DNA of 64,000 nt from an uncultured Flavobacteriaceae bacterium (GCA_937901915.1 CALGUD010000147.1:70974-134973); one strand, 5' to 3'. Positions 9,001 through 17,685 are shown, counted from the first letter of the stretch. Numbers and translations: made by a program. The notes: generated by a model not told the origin, from the sequence alone.

Positions 9001-10509
9001 ATTAAAGTTTCCTCCAAAAAATAAATAGGCTCTTCCTTCTTCTAATGCTGTTTCATAGAGCCTTATAGCCCCTACTGCAAAATCTTCCTCGCCATCATCA
9101 TTAAAATCTCCAATTCCGCTAACAGAATACCCAAATTGTTGTCTACTGAAACCTCTGGCAGTGTCATCAAAAACCTGATACCCCGTATTACCCCATATAT
9201 TGACAGCCTGTATGCTGGCAGAAGGTGTATTTGATCCATAAATAATATAAACCGCACCCTGAGAACCGACACCACCACTTACTGCGGAAACAATAATATC
9301 TGCAATGCCATCTCCATTCATATCTGTTAATCCGTCTACAGCTGTACCTAATTGGTCATGAGACCCATCTCCAGATATGATAAAACTATTAGACCCATCA
9401 AAATCAGAAATGGTATTACTGGCAGGAAATTGAGTGTTTCTTCCATAAATTACATAAGCCTTTCCTGCACGTGCATAAAACTCTATATCACGATACATTC
9501 CCGGTGCACCGATAATAAAATCATCTGTACCATCATTATTAAAATCTTTCGCTGCACTTACGGAGTGTCCAAAATGAGAATGTCTTCCGTGGCCAGAAAT
9601 AAAAAACCCATCCAAAACATCCAAATTTTCCAGAGTTATTGATGCAGCATTATAAGTGTGCTTTCCATATAGAATATAAACTCTTCCGGCATTCTCATCA
9701 TCTCCTTCATCATATAAAGGAAAGCCTAATATAATATCATCAACACCATCATTATTTATATCACCTGCATTACTAACATTTGCAATACCTGTATCATTCT
9801 GAAGTAAACCTTTAATAACAAAACCATTGTCTGCATTCAAGGTAGATGTATGGAGGTTGGTTATAGTAGTCGAACCAAAAATAACCACTGCACTTTCTGT
9901 AGAATCATTTATAACAATATCATCAATATCGTCACCATTCACATCGCCGGCATAGCTCACATTCTGGCCCAGGATTGAACCAGGGGATTTTTGAATAATA
10001 ATACCATTATTAAGATCAATATCAGATTTATTATATAGTGGTAAGAAATCTGATTCACTACCAAAAATTACTATTACATTTTCTGTTAAATCGCCTATGA
10101 GGACATCGTCATAACCATCGTTGTTTATATCTCCTGCTATACTTACTGATATACCTAGTTGCTTGTTTAGTACATTGCCACGAATAATAAAACCATTTTC
10201 ACCATTTAAAGTAGCTTTGTCAAATACGGGATTAAATCCTCCTGCACTTCCAAAAATTACGTAAGCCTCCCCAACATTAGTATTACCTCCAAAATCTACT
10301 TGGGGGGCTCCGATTATAATATCGTCAATTCCGTCACCATTTACATCCCCTCCTCCTTTTACAGAATGACCTAAATTATCATAAATTGCATCTCCTTCAA
10401 CAACAAACCCATTGGAGCCATCTAAGAGACCCATTGGCACATCTGCACATTGTGAAATTCCAGATTGTATTAAAAAAAGAAATAAAAAAGAGGTAAAAAA
10501 TATTCTCAT
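6013..10509 (-). CDS. Giant secreted FG-GAP/HYR-repeat protein with T9SS type B sorting domain
   Basis: About 1,498 residues. Signal peptide (ends GISQC); a first FG-GAP/integrin-type beta propeller (~30-500) with many GDxNxDGxDDI repeats that bind calcium; a HYR domain (~508-595); a second FG-GAP propeller (~597-1085); three more HYR domains (~1085-1318) recognisable by TEAPxITCPEDQE starts and SGNSADCTF ends; an Ig/PKD-like domain (~1322-1394); and a C-terminal domain (~1400-1499) with LSPNNDGIYDFW, IYNRWGDVVFE and SGTYFFRI, the gliding-motility-associated type B sorting signal. The protein is therefore probably exported by the T9SS and displayed or released; an adhesive role is inference. 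A TTG codon precedes the ATG used here. A TACATTTG box lies 24 bases upstream. Confidence 0.9.
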   Translation of the reverse strand: MRIFFTSFLFLFLIQSGISQCADVPMGLLDGSNGFVVEGDAIYDNLGHSVKGGGDVNGDGIDDIIIGAPQVDFGGNTNVGEAYVIFGSAGGFNPVFDKATLNGENGFIIRGNVLNKQLGISVSIAGDINNDGYDDVLIGDLTENVIVIFGSESDFLPLYNKSDIDLNNGIIIQKSPGSILGQNVSYAGDVNGDDIDDIVINDSTESAVVIFGSTTITNLHTSTLNADNGFVIKGLLQNDTGIANVSNAGDINNDGVDDIILGFPLYDEGDDENAGRVYILYGKHTYNAASITLENLDVLDGFFISGHGRHSHFGHSVSAAKDFNNDGTDDFIIGAPGMYRDIEFYARAGKAYVIYGRNTQFPASNTISDFDGSNSFIISGDGSHDQLGTAVDGLTDMNGDGIADIIVSAVSGGVGSQGAVYIIYGSNTPSASIQAVNIWGNTGYQVFDDTARGFSRQQFGYSVSGIGDFNDDGEEDFAVGAIRLYETALEEGRAYLFFGGNFNFEDSESPEINCPADQELHINSTLPNYSFFLEDVSDNCTEDWELTFTQLPAQGTIFTGDTEVTVSVSDRSGNSTSCSFWVRAKTEVNDISCSPEPFSVRDIDETDGIVIYGGKAMGAAGFDVDHAGDINGDGIDDFIIGAMGEDHSWVGPYEIPYHILGTAHVVFGTDSGFPPNIDLALLNGDNGFTIQNDREFRQYQRMGYAVSSAGDINKDGYDDIMVSDPLRIDSSGSRLGDVFIVFGKPSDFPPVLNTSDLNGENGFAVKGILSGEAIGVEIDNIGDFNNDSIDDIVLIAGGAPENGKCYIIYGVSSPDFPPLITVDELNGLNGMTILAGSDPSESISTSVTGLGDVNGDGIDDIAISGRHPNTKRYVIYGSGSLSSSLVLTDLNGDNGFVVNHSGEESLTRVVSRAGDVNGDGFNDMIFGYKHVLFGGNALASAIDLADLNGNNGFSVVTLGYSRIHLEYAGDFNKDGDDDIVLTARKSSENKDYAYVIYGKQNWDATIVPDSFTFLDALVIDLNLYGGRSIHLSGSYAGDVNKDGIDDVIIGIVNETSVFEFEINSNPGFAFVIFGRAITDTESPEITCLDNQMLIAGEVLPDYTSHEDVVVNDNCTLVEDITITQNPASGSAYTPGMTITLTATDISGNSADCTFLVNASDTEAPVITCPEDQELAVGDELGDYTSMATVTDNEDPSPTITQNPLPGTVFSSDMTVTLTATDASGNSADCTFAVNATDTGAPDTEAPGITCPEDQEVPCGTLVVEDYTSWATVTDNADPTPVVIQDPAPGSPFTPGMAITLIAIDVSDNSNECTFIVNVNGLTSVDAGEDVTITEGNEVTLNANSNLEGIFQWSPGNGLSNILLANPVANPTQTTTYTVTFVSEDGCAASDEVTVYVNELPEDETKYGLSPNNDGIYDFWEIKGIEAYPDNKVQIYNRWGDVVFEIEGYDNTSNFFDGRANKLGALGAGDLPSGTYFFRIHINGEHLLRKTEGYILLKR

Positions 10510-10532
10510 CAATATTACAGTTTAAGTTAGTG

Positions 10533-10540
10533 CAAATGTA
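10533..10540 (-). promoter_or_regulatory. Candidate -7 box (TACATTTG) for the giant cargo gene
   Basis: A perfect match to the Bacteroidota TAnnTTTG element on the minus strand, 24 bases from the ATG. A TTTTTG run lies 16 bases further upstream, slightly closer than the usual 19-21 base spacing of a -33 element, so the assignment is moderate. Confidence 0.45.
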
Positions 10541-10745
10541 TAAAACCCAGCATGCGCAAAAATCACCATAAATGAGTATTTTTATTTTATTTTTTATTCC
10601 AGTAGTACATAAAAAATTGCCGGCTCATACCTAAGGATGAGTTTACCAGCGGATTAAATATTTTACTTTTTTTAAGTTAAATTTAACTTTTCACATTAAT
10701 TATTTTTACTTTTAACAAAACACTAACCATTAAAACCATTTAATT

Positions 10746-11165
10746 ATGATTTGGGGACTCTCATTAATCCTTGTCAGCATTTTAGCTGTACCTTCTTTAA
10801 TTTTATCTAAAAAACCTAATGCTCAAGAGTATTTAGCTAAATTAGAACCTTACCAGGGATGGATAGGTTTAATAGCCTGCCTTTGGGGTATATGGGGAAT
10901 TATTTCTTCCATTTTAAGTCTTGGATTGTTGTCAACATGGCCAATATGGTGGATCATTTGGCTAGGTGGCAGCATAGTTCTTGCCGCTTTAGGGTTTATG
11001 TTAGGCTTTGGAATGATTAACAATATGTTTTTAGGCAAAAATCCTCAAGCCCAGGTAAAAGCTGCTGCAGTAAGAGAAAAAATTGCTCCTATGCAGGGAA
11101 AATTAGGAATTGCAGGTATTATTATTGGAATATTGATGATACTGATATATTTACGTATTTTCTAA
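10746..11165 (+). CDS. Small integral membrane protein, paralogue A
   Basis: 139 residues with about four hydrophobic helices: an N-terminal one (SLILVSILAVPSLIL), two in the middle (GLIACLWGIWGIISSILSLG and WWIIWLGGSIVLAALGFMLG) and one at the C-terminus (IAGIIIGILMILIYLRIF). Between helices lie KLEPYQGWIG and a basic segment KAAAVREKIAPMQGKLG. I do not recognise a named function. The next gene is a close paralogue of the same length. A strong terminator follows at 11197-11220, so the two paralogues are separate transcription units despite being adjacent. Confidence 0.8.
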   Translation: MIWGLSLILVSILAVPSLILSKKPNAQEYLAKLEPYQGWIGLIACLWGIWGIISSILSLGLLSTWPIWWIIWLGGSIVLAALGFMLGFGMINNMFLGKNPQAQVKAAAVREKIAPMQGKLGIAGIIIGILMILIYLRIF

Positions 11166-11196
11166 TTAATATTTTACCTTATTAATCGCTTAAACT

Positions 11197-11226
11197 AAGC
11201 CATCATTTATGTGATGGCTTTTTTTT
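11197..11226 (+). terminator. Rho-independent terminator
   Basis: Perfect 9-bp stem (AAGCCATCA / TGATGGCTT, loop TTTATG) followed by an unbroken T run to 11226. It ends transcription of small membrane protein A. Confidence 0.9.
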
Positions 11227-11296
11227 ACCCTGTTTTCAGGGTATTCATTTCTACCGTTTTCGGTGTTTTGTAACTTTTACTTAATCCCCAACTTTG
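11226..11296 (+). promoter_or_regulatory. Two-part ACCC/ACCG element with promoter, upstream of paralogue B
   Basis: An inverted repeat ACCCTG-TTTT-CAGGGT lies at 11227-11242. A second related unit, ACCGTTTTCGG, begins at 11253, 26 bases after the first. A TTTG at 11267-11270 and CAACTTTG at 11289-11296 are 18 bases apart and form a good -33/-7 pair; the -7 box is 36 bases after the ACCG. The same 26- and 36-base spacings recur upstream of the lipoprotein operon at 62.3 kb, so this is probably an activator site. Confidence 0.6.
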
Positions 11297-11353
11297 CCCT
11301 GTAATCAAATAGTAATTACAAAAAACATTTATTAACTACTAATACTAAAAATT

Positions 11354-11776
11354 ATGTTTTGGGGAATACAATTAATCTTGTTAAGTATCATTGCAGTACC
11401 TTCTTTAATCCTGGCCAAAAAACCAGATGCCAAAGAATTATTAGACAAAATTGAACCTTACCAGGGTTGGATAGGATTTATTTTTTGTCTTTGGGGTGTA
11501 TGGGGAATTATTTCTGCTATTTTAAACCTGGGACTTCTTAGCATCTATCCTATATGGTGGATTACCTGGTTGGCCGGAAGTTTTGTGATGGCTACACTTG
11601 GATTTATGCTAGGGTTTGGACTTTTAAACAAATTCTTACTGTCAAAAAATCCTACTGCCATGGCAAAAGCCGCAGTACTCAGGGAGAAAATGGCACCAAA
11701 ATTAGGGAAACTAGGAATTTTCGGAATTGCCGTTGGTGCATGGATGATTGTTGCTTCTTTTCTTTTCTACGTTTAA
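11354..11776 (+). CDS. Small integral membrane protein, paralogue B
   Basis: 140 residues, alignable end to end with the preceding small membrane protein: both share VPSLIL-KKP, EPYQGWIG, LW-G-I-WGIIS, PIWWI, TLGFMLGFG or its equivalent, and KNPxA...REKxAP...GKLGI. Four hydrophobic helices with short loops. Function unknown. It has its own promoter region carrying the two-part ACCC/ACCG element, which paralogue A lacks, so the copies are likely expressed under different conditions. Confidence 0.8.
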   Translation: MFWGIQLILLSIIAVPSLILAKKPDAKELLDKIEPYQGWIGFIFCLWGVWGIISAILNLGLLSIYPIWWITWLAGSFVMATLGFMLGFGLLNKFLLSKNPTAMAKAAVLREKMAPKLGKLGIFGIAVGAWMIVASFLFYV

Positions 11777-11806
11777 CAAATATTTCTAAAATTTAAATAA
11801 CATAGT

Positions 11807-11837
11807 GGTTGCACCAGTCCTTGGTATTGGTGCAGCC
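11807..11837 (+). terminator. Weak hairpin after paralogue B
   Basis: GGTTGCACCA / TGGTGCAGCC can pair over 10 bp with one G-U pair and an 11-base loop. Only a short T-rich stretch follows, so termination may be partial; the lipoprotein gene starts 18 bases later and may receive read-through. Confidence 0.45.
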
Positions 11838-11855
11838 TTAAAATTCAACACTCTA

Positions 11856-12398
11856 ATGAGAACTTTACTTATTTGCCTTTTGATTTGTTTTTACAGCTGT
11901 AATACAGATAAAAAAGAAACGATTGCCCTAAATGACACGGAAAGTAGTGAGATAATTGATGTTTCATTATATACAGACGATTATAAGAGAGTAAATATCC
12001 TGGATATACCTAAAGAATGGGAAATGGTAACTGTTATGGATAATAATGAGGTAGTTTATTACCCTTGTGACAAAGCAAATCTTAGATTTAAAATTGAAAG
12101 GAAAAACGGGCAATGGACATTAAATGAATCTACAGGTAAAAATGTTATTTACTATAGTATTCTAAACACGTTACAGTTAGATAATGAACTTGTTATTATA
12201 TGTAAAGACTACCATAACCATTATGATAAGGTTATTATTTTTAAGGTGAAAAATTTTACAAGTGATACAAAAAAATGCTATTGGTCTGCAAGCAGGGACG
12301 GTTTTGAACAAGAAATGCTGTTTGTAAACGAAAAAGGATTAAGTGAAGTAAAATTAATTAATCAGCCTTGCTCCGACTGCTGGGAAGATTGTGAATAA
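11856..12398 (+). CDS. Hypothetical lipoprotein
   Basis: 180 residues from the ATG at 11856, which gives a clean lipoprotein signal (LLICLLICFYSC, then NTDKKE). The open frame extends upstream to a GTG-type start at 11805, but that would put 17 unlikely residues before the signal and would lie inside a hairpin. The mature part is rich in charged and aromatic residues and ends with a cysteine cluster (QPCSDCWEDCE). I do not recognise the family. The stop abuts the stop of rlmN on the other strand (convergent, no gap). Confidence 0.7.
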   Translation: MRTLLICLLICFYSCNTDKKETIALNDTESSEIIDVSLYTDDYKRVNILDIPKEWEMVTVMDNNEVVYYPCDKANLRFKIERKNGQWTLNESTGKNVIYYSILNTLQLDNELVIICKDYHNHYDKVIIFKVKNFTSDTKKCYWSASRDGFEQEMLFVNEKGLSEVKLINQPCSDCWEDCE

Positions 12399-13439
12399 TT
12401 AACTCTTATTGGCAAGTTGCCCGCAAGCGGCATCAATATCTTTACCTCTGGAACGACGTACAGTTACAGTAATATTGTTTCGTTCCAGGAGGTCCTGATA
12501 CATTTCAATCGCACTGTTTGAAGCTTGTTTAAAGCTGGTGTCATCATCAATCGGGTTATATTCTATAAGGTTAACTTTAGATGGTGCAAATTTGCAAAAG
12601 CGTATCAATGCTTCCACATCTTCTTTTCTGTCATTTATACCTTCCCAAACCACATATTCATAGGTAATCCTGCTTTTAGTTTCTTTATACCAGTACTCAA
12701 GGGCTTCCCTCAGGTCTTTAAGGGGGAAGTTTTCATTAAAAGGCATAATGGAGGTCCTCACTTCATCTATTGCAGAATGCAGGGATACTGCCAATTTAAA
12801 TTTCACCTTGTCATCTGCAAGCTTTTTTATCATTTTAGGAACCCCCGAAGTAGAAACTGTGATTCTTTTGGGCGACATCCCCAATCCTTCAGGTGAAGTT
12901 ATTTTTTCTATTGCTTTTATTACATTGTTATAATTCATGAGTGGTTCTCCCATTCCCATAAAAACAATATTACTTAGTGGACGGTTATAATATAACCTGC
13001 TTTCATTATCTATTGCTACCACCTGGTCATAAATCTCATCCGGATTAAGGTTTCGCATACGTTTTAAACGGGCTGTTGCGCAAAACTTACAGTCTAAACT
13101 ACATCCCACCTGGCTGGAAACACATGCAGTAGTTCGTGTTTTGGTGGGAATTAAAACAGATTCTACAATGAGGTCATCATGTAACCGTACAGCATTTTTA
13201 ATTGTACCATCATTACTGCGTTGCATCTGATCAACTTTAATATGATTAATTACAAAATTTTCCTCCAGTATCTGGCGGGTTTCTTTTGAAATATTAGTCA
13301 TATCATTAAAAGAATGAGCGGCTTTATTCCACAGCCATTCATACACCTGATTACCTCTAAATGCCTTGTCTCCCCGAGATGCAAAAAAATCACGCAATTG
13401 ATCTTTTGTTAACGCCCGTATATCCTTTTTTTGTATCAC
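12399..13439 (-). CDS. rlmN: 23S rRNA (adenine2503-C2)/tRNA methyltransferase RlmN
   Basis: Radical-SAM methyltransferase that methylates C2 of A2503 in 23S rRNA and of A37 in some tRNAs. The 4Fe-4S motif is Cys113-Cys117-Cys120 (GCSLDCKFCAT), the SAM-binding GGE-like segment is FMGMGEPLMNY, and the methyl-carrying cysteine is Cys339 in DIDAACGQL near the C-terminus. 346 residues is normal. Translation apparently starts at a GTG; no ATG occurs before the conserved N-terminal KDIRALTKDQLRDFF block. It is the last gene of a tightly packed operon (sprT-like, manC, DUF389, rlmN; gaps of 2-18 bases). Confidence 0.95.
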   Translation of the reverse strand: MIQKKDIRALTKDQLRDFFASRGDKAFRGNQVYEWLWNKAAHSFNDMTNISKETRQILEENFVINHIKVDQMQRSNDGTIKNAVRLHDDLIVESVLIPTKTRTTACVSSQVGCSLDCKFCATARLKRMRNLNPDEIYDQVVAIDNESRLYYNRPLSNIVFMGMGEPLMNYNNVIKAIEKITSPEGLGMSPKRITVSTSGVPKMIKKLADDKVKFKLAVSLHSAIDEVRTSIMPFNENFPLKDLREALEYWYKETKSRITYEYVVWEGINDRKEDVEALIRFCKFAPSKVNLIEYNPIDDDTSFKQASNSAIEMYQDLLERNNITVTVRRSRGKDIDAACGQLANKS

Positions 13440-13442
13440 TTC

Positions 13443-14915
13443 TTAATTTGCCCGCTTTATTACAACTTCCGGATCTTTCAGTTTTAATTTAAGCCATTTT
13501 TCCAATTTAACAAAGTCCTTCTCACGTTCACTTACAGGTACAGAATCTTTCCATTTAACAGTAAACAGTGGTATGGTATCAATGCTAACAAAATTAGTTT
13601 TTATTTCATATGAGAACCCCATTTCTTCTAGGTTTTCATAATTTATATGGGCTTCTTCACTAATTGCACTGAATGGTATTTGTTTAACTACTACATGTGT
13701 TAGGCGTGCTACTTCTTCTTCCAAAATTTTTATCCGCTCTTCCCTGGAAACTAATTGTTCTTTTTTAGTTTCATAAAGCTCGCTTATGTATTTAAATTTT
13801 TCTTCAGATTCATCTTTACCACCTTGCACTACTTTTATATCAGTATCAAGCAATTGAGAATACGCTTCTTTTTGTATTTTCCATGTATTTATTACATTAA
13901 CAGGTATTCGTTCATCACCCATAAAAACGAGTTCTATTAAAGGGTTCACACCATCATTATAATAAATGGTAGAAAGGTTTTCTAAAAATCTTCCTTCCTC
14001 TGAAAATTGATAGGATTTTATAGTTTCACTGATAAATTGTTTTGCCTGGTTCTTAAATACAGATTCCTGCCATACTTTATAGAATGTATATCCAGCCGGA
14101 ATCATGACTGCAATTGCCAGCAAAGAAGCCAACTGGGCTACTAATCTCCTTCTTTTGGAATTCGCATACCGGACCATCGGAAAGCGCAAAATTTTCAATA
14201 CTAAAAAAGTTGCTAACCCAATAAAGATGGTATTTATTGTAAATAAATATAAAGCTCCAAATGCATATTGCCAATTTCCGATAGCAAGACCAAAACCAAC
14301 TGTACATAGTGGCGGCATTAATGCAGTTGCTATTGCAACACCAAAAATAACACTGGCTATTGTACCTTTTTTTGCCCTGGCAATAACTAATGCTAATCCA
14401 CCAAAGAAAGCAATGAGTACATCCCGGATATCAGGGGCCGTACGGGCTAAAAGCTCTGATGATTCATCTCTTAAAGGAAAAAACTTGAAAAATAAAAATG
14501 CCGTTATGATACTGAGGCCCACCATCACAAAAAAGTTTTTCACTGATCTGTTTAATGTATCTATGTCGTTAATGGCCAAGGCCATGCCCATGCCCAAAAT
14601 GGGGCCCATTAAAGGAGAAATTAACATCGCTCCAATAACCACTGCTGTAGAATTTGCATTAAGTCCTACCGAAGCAATAAAAATGGAGCAGACTAATATC
14701 CATGCTGTATGGTTTTTAAAAGGAATATCGCCTTTTATGTCTTCAATAGTAGCTTCTCTGTCTGTATTCTTTCTAATATCGAGAAGATCATCCAAAAATG
14801 CTCTGAGATTGCCCCACAGACCTTTGATGTTTTTCTTTACTTCTTCTTTATCAGCTGCATTGCTTTTCTTGCTTTCGGCAGTGTTTTCTTCAGCTTTACT
14901 TTTATTATCTTCCAT
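13443..14915 (-). CDS. DUF389 family integral membrane protein
   Basis: 490 residues. A charged, Lys/Glu-rich N-terminal tail (~1-65) is followed by the DUF389 core of about six to seven transmembrane helices (~70-270), with the family signatures SVGLNANSTAVVIGAMLISPLMGPI and ATALMPPLCTVGFGLAIG (quoted in part). After the membrane core comes a long soluble domain (~280-490) containing a coiled-coil stretch (EERIKILEEEVARL). The family has no firmly established activity. It sits between manC and rlmN with gaps of 2 and 3 bases, so it is co-transcribed, but this gives no functional clue. Confidence 0.88.
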   Translation of the reverse strand: MEDNKSKAEENTAESKKSNAADKEEVKKNIKGLWGNLRAFLDDLLDIRKNTDREATIEDIKGDIPFKNHTAWILVCSIFIASVGLNANSTAVVIGAMLISPLMGPILGMGMALAINDIDTLNRSVKNFFVMVGLSIITAFLFFKFFPLRDESSELLARTAPDIRDVLIAFFGGLALVIARAKKGTIASVIFGVAIATALMPPLCTVGFGLAIGNWQYAFGALYLFTINTIFIGLATFLVLKILRFPMVRYANSKRRRLVAQLASLLAIAVMIPAGYTFYKVWQESVFKNQAKQFISETIKSYQFSEEGRFLENLSTIYYNDGVNPLIELVFMGDERIPVNVINTWKIQKEAYSQLLDTDIKVVQGGKDESEEKFKYISELYETKKEQLVSREERIKILEEEVARLTHVVVKQIPFSAISEEAHINYENLEEMGFSYEIKTNFVSIDTIPLFTVKWKDSVPVSEREKDFVKLEKWLKLKLKDPEVVIKRAN

Positions 14916-14917
14916 AT

Positions 14918-15994
14918 CTATACTAAATGATCACCCAAATTATCTTTTACTTCAGATCGGTATGCTTTCACGTTTTGTTCTTTTTCCCGTGGGCATATCA
15001 TAAGTACTTTATCAGTTTCAACAACAATAAAATCTTTAAGCCCTTCTATAACCACAACTTTATCTTTGGTTGTTCTTATCATATTGCCAGATGCATTCTT
15101 TGAAATAGCTTTGGCATTCACTACAGCATTTTGATGGCTATCTTTATCAAGTTCTTCGTACAATGCACCCCAGGTACCCAGGTCATTCCAGTCAAAAGTA
15201 GCCGGAAGCACATAAGTTTCTTCAGAATGCTCTAAAATAGCATAATCTATAGATATATTCTCGGCTTTTTTATAATTTTCAGCAATAAAATCCTCCTCGG
15301 CATCTGTATTATAAACTTTTAAACCTTCCGCAAATAGTTTAAACATTTCCGGTTGGAAATTTTTAAAGGAATTAATTATTGTCTCTACATTCCACATAAA
15401 TATACCTGCATTCCATAGGTAACTTCCTGTATCTAAAAAGGTTTTTGCTACTTCATATGAAGGTTTCTCTGTAAATTTATCTACTTTCTTTAGCCTGTTT
15501 CCTGATTCATTAAATTTTATATAACCATATCCGGTACTGGGAAAAGCAGGCTTAATTCCAAGTGTGAACAATCCATTACTGTTTTTTGCAGCATTAAATG
15601 AAGTCTGTACATTTTCTGCAAAAGAAGCTTCATCTTCTATCCAATGATCACTTGGCGCTACAATCATTAAAGCTTCAGGATTCTCTTTCTGGATTTTTAA
15701 AGCAGCATACAAAATACAAGGTGCTGTATTTCGCATTTCGGGCTCTAAAATTACCTGTTTAGCCTTAATTTGGGGTAATTGTTGCAAAACAATGTCATTA
15801 TATATGTGATTGGTGAGAATTAATATATTTTCGGAAGGAATCAGCTTATTGAGCCTTTTAAATGTTCTCTGTAATAAAGTATCCCCGGTACCTAACATAT
15901 CGTGAAACTGTTTAGGAAAACCTGTTGTACTAACCGGCCAGAAACGTGACCCTACTCCACCGGCCATAAGAACGGCATAATAATTTTTATTCAT
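14918..15994 (-). CDS. manC: Mannose-1-phosphate guanylyltransferase
   Basis: Makes GDP-mannose from mannose-1-phosphate and GTP, the precursor of GDP-fucose and mannose in surface glycans. The nucleotidyltransferase signature is LMAGGVGSRFWPVS followed by PKQFHDMLG, with the metal-binding segment IVAPSDHWI and FTEKPSYEVAKTFL. At 358 residues it is the single-domain form without the C-terminal isomerase domain of bifunctional ManC/AlgA. It follows the SprT-like gene by 18 bases and precedes the DUF389 gene by 2 bases. Confidence 0.92.
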   Translation of the reverse strand: MNKNYYAVLMAGGVGSRFWPVSTTGFPKQFHDMLGTGDTLLQRTFKRLNKLIPSENILILTNHIYNDIVLQQLPQIKAKQVILEPEMRNTAPCILYAALKIQKENPEALMIVAPSDHWIEDEASFAENVQTSFNAAKNSNGLFTLGIKPAFPSTGYGYIKFNESGNRLKKVDKFTEKPSYEVAKTFLDTGSYLWNAGIFMWNVETIINSFKNFQPEMFKLFAEGLKVYNTDAEEDFIAENYKKAENISIDYAILEHSEETYVLPATFDWNDLGTWGALYEELDKDSHQNAVVNAKAISKNASGNMIRTTKDKVVVIEGLKDFIVVETDKVLMICPREKEQNVKAYRSEVKDNLGDHLV

Positions 15995-16012
15995 AATTTC
16001 TTTTTTTTTATG

Positions 16013-16612
16013 CTATAAAGATATTATTTCAACTTCAGCATTTGGTTGAAACAGGTAAATTTTACCCGTACTTACTTCCATACATTCATATCTTTTTACA
16101 CGCTTGTTCCCTTTTTTAAAAATCCGGCCATTATAAAGCCTGAACAACGATCCATATGGAATTTCAAATATATAACTCTTATCAGTTTCCGGATCAAACT
16201 GCTTCAAAGCTACAGATAATTTTGCATCTGTATCACTACTGGCTTTTGGATTACGGAAATGATTTGCTAAAACCGGTAAAAGTTTAGAGGGAAAAATTCC
16301 CGGATTTATAAAAGGTAGCATAAGCTGCTGGAATGTATGTTTCCATTCGGATCCATGGGGTTTTATATATGCACCATATTTTTTAAAAGCTACCAGATGA
16401 GCTATTTCATGAATTAATGTGATTAAAAATCTATACTGATTTAAATTTGCATTTACGGTCACCTGGTGCATTCCATCTGGCATTTTTCTATAATCTCCAT
16501 GCCTGGTCACGCGCTCATTAACAATTTTTAAATGAACTTCATTTATCCTGATCAAATCAAAACAAGGCTCTACAGCCCTCTCCGGTAAATATCTAAGCAG
16601 TGTTTGTTGCAT
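16013..16612 (-). CDS. SprT-like zinc metalloprotease-fold protein
   Basis: 199 residues from the ATG at 16612; a TTG three codons upstream is the alternative. The zinc-binding motif HEIAH is in LITLIHEIAHLVAFKKYG, and HGSEWKHTF supplies the usual third ligand region of the SprT/Spartan family. The C-terminal half (YECMEVSTGKIYLF) resembles the zinc-ribbon part but lacks the cysteine pairs of full SprT. The family includes DNA-protein crosslink proteases, but the bacterial role is not established. First gene of the sprT-like/manC/DUF389/rlmN operon. Confidence 0.8.
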   Translation of the reverse strand: MQQTLLRYLPERAVEPCFDLIRINEVHLKIVNERVTRHGDYRKMPDGMHQVTVNANLNQYRFLITLIHEIAHLVAFKKYGAYIKPHGSEWKHTFQQLMLPFINPGIFPSKLLPVLANHFRNPKASSDTDAKLSVALKQFDPETDKSYIFEIPYGSLFRLYNGRIFKKGNKRVKRYECMEVSTGKIYLFQPNAEVEIISL

Positions 16613-16629
16613 TGTGCACAAATTTAAAA

Positions 16630-16664
16630 AAAAAGCCCTGCAAAATTAATTTTGCAAGACTTTA
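16630..16664 (-). terminator. Rho-independent terminator of the DUF4349 gene
   Basis: An 18-base perfect palindrome (TGCAAAATTAATTTTGCA, 16639-16656) flanked by partly complementary bases and followed on the minus strand by GGGC and nine T residues. It separates the DUF4349 gene from the sprT-like operon. Confidence 0.8.
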
Positions 16665-16683
16665 TCAGAACTTTTTTACTACT

Positions 16684-17562
16684 TTACTTTTTAAGTTTAT
16701 TCTTTTTTCGGATTCTGATAAATAAAACCACACCGATTACTAGTAAAACCAAAGGCCATATGTAAATAATCCCCAAGAATATACTTTTAATTAAAACCCA
16801 ACCTGAAGATAATGCTTCTGCAATTTCTGATCCGAATGTTCTTTTATAAGCATCAGGTTGTTGTTTGTATTCTACTGTTTCATAAAGCACTACATTTATT
16901 GTACTGAAGGAAATTCTGTTTACCATATATTTTAATCTGCCTTGTGCTACCTCGATTTCTTCCTGGATAATCCTCAATTTTTCCTCGGTTTCAAGAATGT
17001 CTTTAACCGTTTTTGCATTGTTTCTTAACACCTCCTCGTACCGTGCTTTTACTTCAAGCTTTGTTTTTAGTCTTGTCTCAATATCCATATACTCTTCTGT
17101 TACATCTTTTGATGCTATTTCTATATGATCTATAAATTCTGCAACAGATGATAATGAATCCAATAACTTATCAAAATTATTCTTTGGCACTTTTATAGTA
17201 AAACTATTTTCTTTTTGATAAGAGTTATTACTGAATCTCATATTGGATATGTAGCCTTCATCATCATTTACCAATGCCTTAATAGTTTGTGTGGATTCCT
17301 GTACATTCTTTACTTTAAACCTTACATTGGCTGTCTTAATGATCTTCAGGTCCCTGATTTCAAAAGTTTGGCCTTCATTCGAAGTGCCACCAGAGCGAGT
17401 TTCCTCAATTGCCTCGTAGTTAGAATCTACTTCTGCTCCATCAGCGGTTATCGCTATATCTTCTTTAAAATAAGAGTTCTCTGCTTTATTACATGATATG
17501 CTAAGTAATAGCACAAAAATAAAGATGATAGTTTTTGATAATTTAAATGCTGGTGTGTTCAT
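16684..17562 (-). CDS. DUF4349 family lipoprotein with C-terminal membrane anchor
   Basis: 292 residues. Lipoprotein signal (FIFVLLLSISC, then NKAEN), a central beta/alpha domain (IIKTANVRFKVKNVQEST... IEIASKDVTEEYMDIETRLK), a coiled coil (~150-205, KARYEEVLRNNAKTVKDILE, EEKLRIIQEEIE), the strand block RISFSTINVVLYE, and a C-terminal transmembrane helix (IFLGIIYIWPLVLLVIGVVL) with a basic tail. This layout is typical of DUF4349 proteins, whose function is not known. It is divergent from the next gene and is followed by its own terminator. Confidence 0.85.
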   Translation of the reverse strand: MNTPAFKLSKTIIFIFVLLLSISCNKAENSYFKEDIAITADGAEVDSNYEAIEETRSGGTSNEGQTFEIRDLKIIKTANVRFKVKNVQESTQTIKALVNDDEGYISNMRFSNNSYQKENSFTIKVPKNNFDKLLDSLSSVAEFIDHIEIASKDVTEEYMDIETRLKTKLEVKARYEEVLRNNAKTVKDILETEEKLRIIQEEIEVAQGRLKYMVNRISFSTINVVLYETVEYKQQPDAYKRTFGSEIAEALSSGWVLIKSIFLGIIYIWPLVLLVIGVVLFIRIRKKNKLKK

Positions 17563-17685
17563 AATTTTTTATTTTTTAAATGATGAATCAAATCTCTTCA
17601 TAAATCTTTTCTTTATCTTGTAAATGGTTTGTAACACACTTGTAAATTATTTTACAAATTTAAAATCCCAGACAAATCATTGTAA

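Noticed and set aside
10620..10650. A third copy of the ACCC/ACCG element upstream of small membrane protein A (ATACCTAAGGATGAG...TTTACC)
   Set aside because: The half-sites are poor and the spacing is 16 rather than 26 bases, so it does not match the other two.
14104..15003. A 299-codon open frame on the plus strand
   Set aside because: It is antisense to the DUF389 and manC genes, has a repetitive Ala/Ile/Lys composition typical of an antisense frame, and shows no domain.
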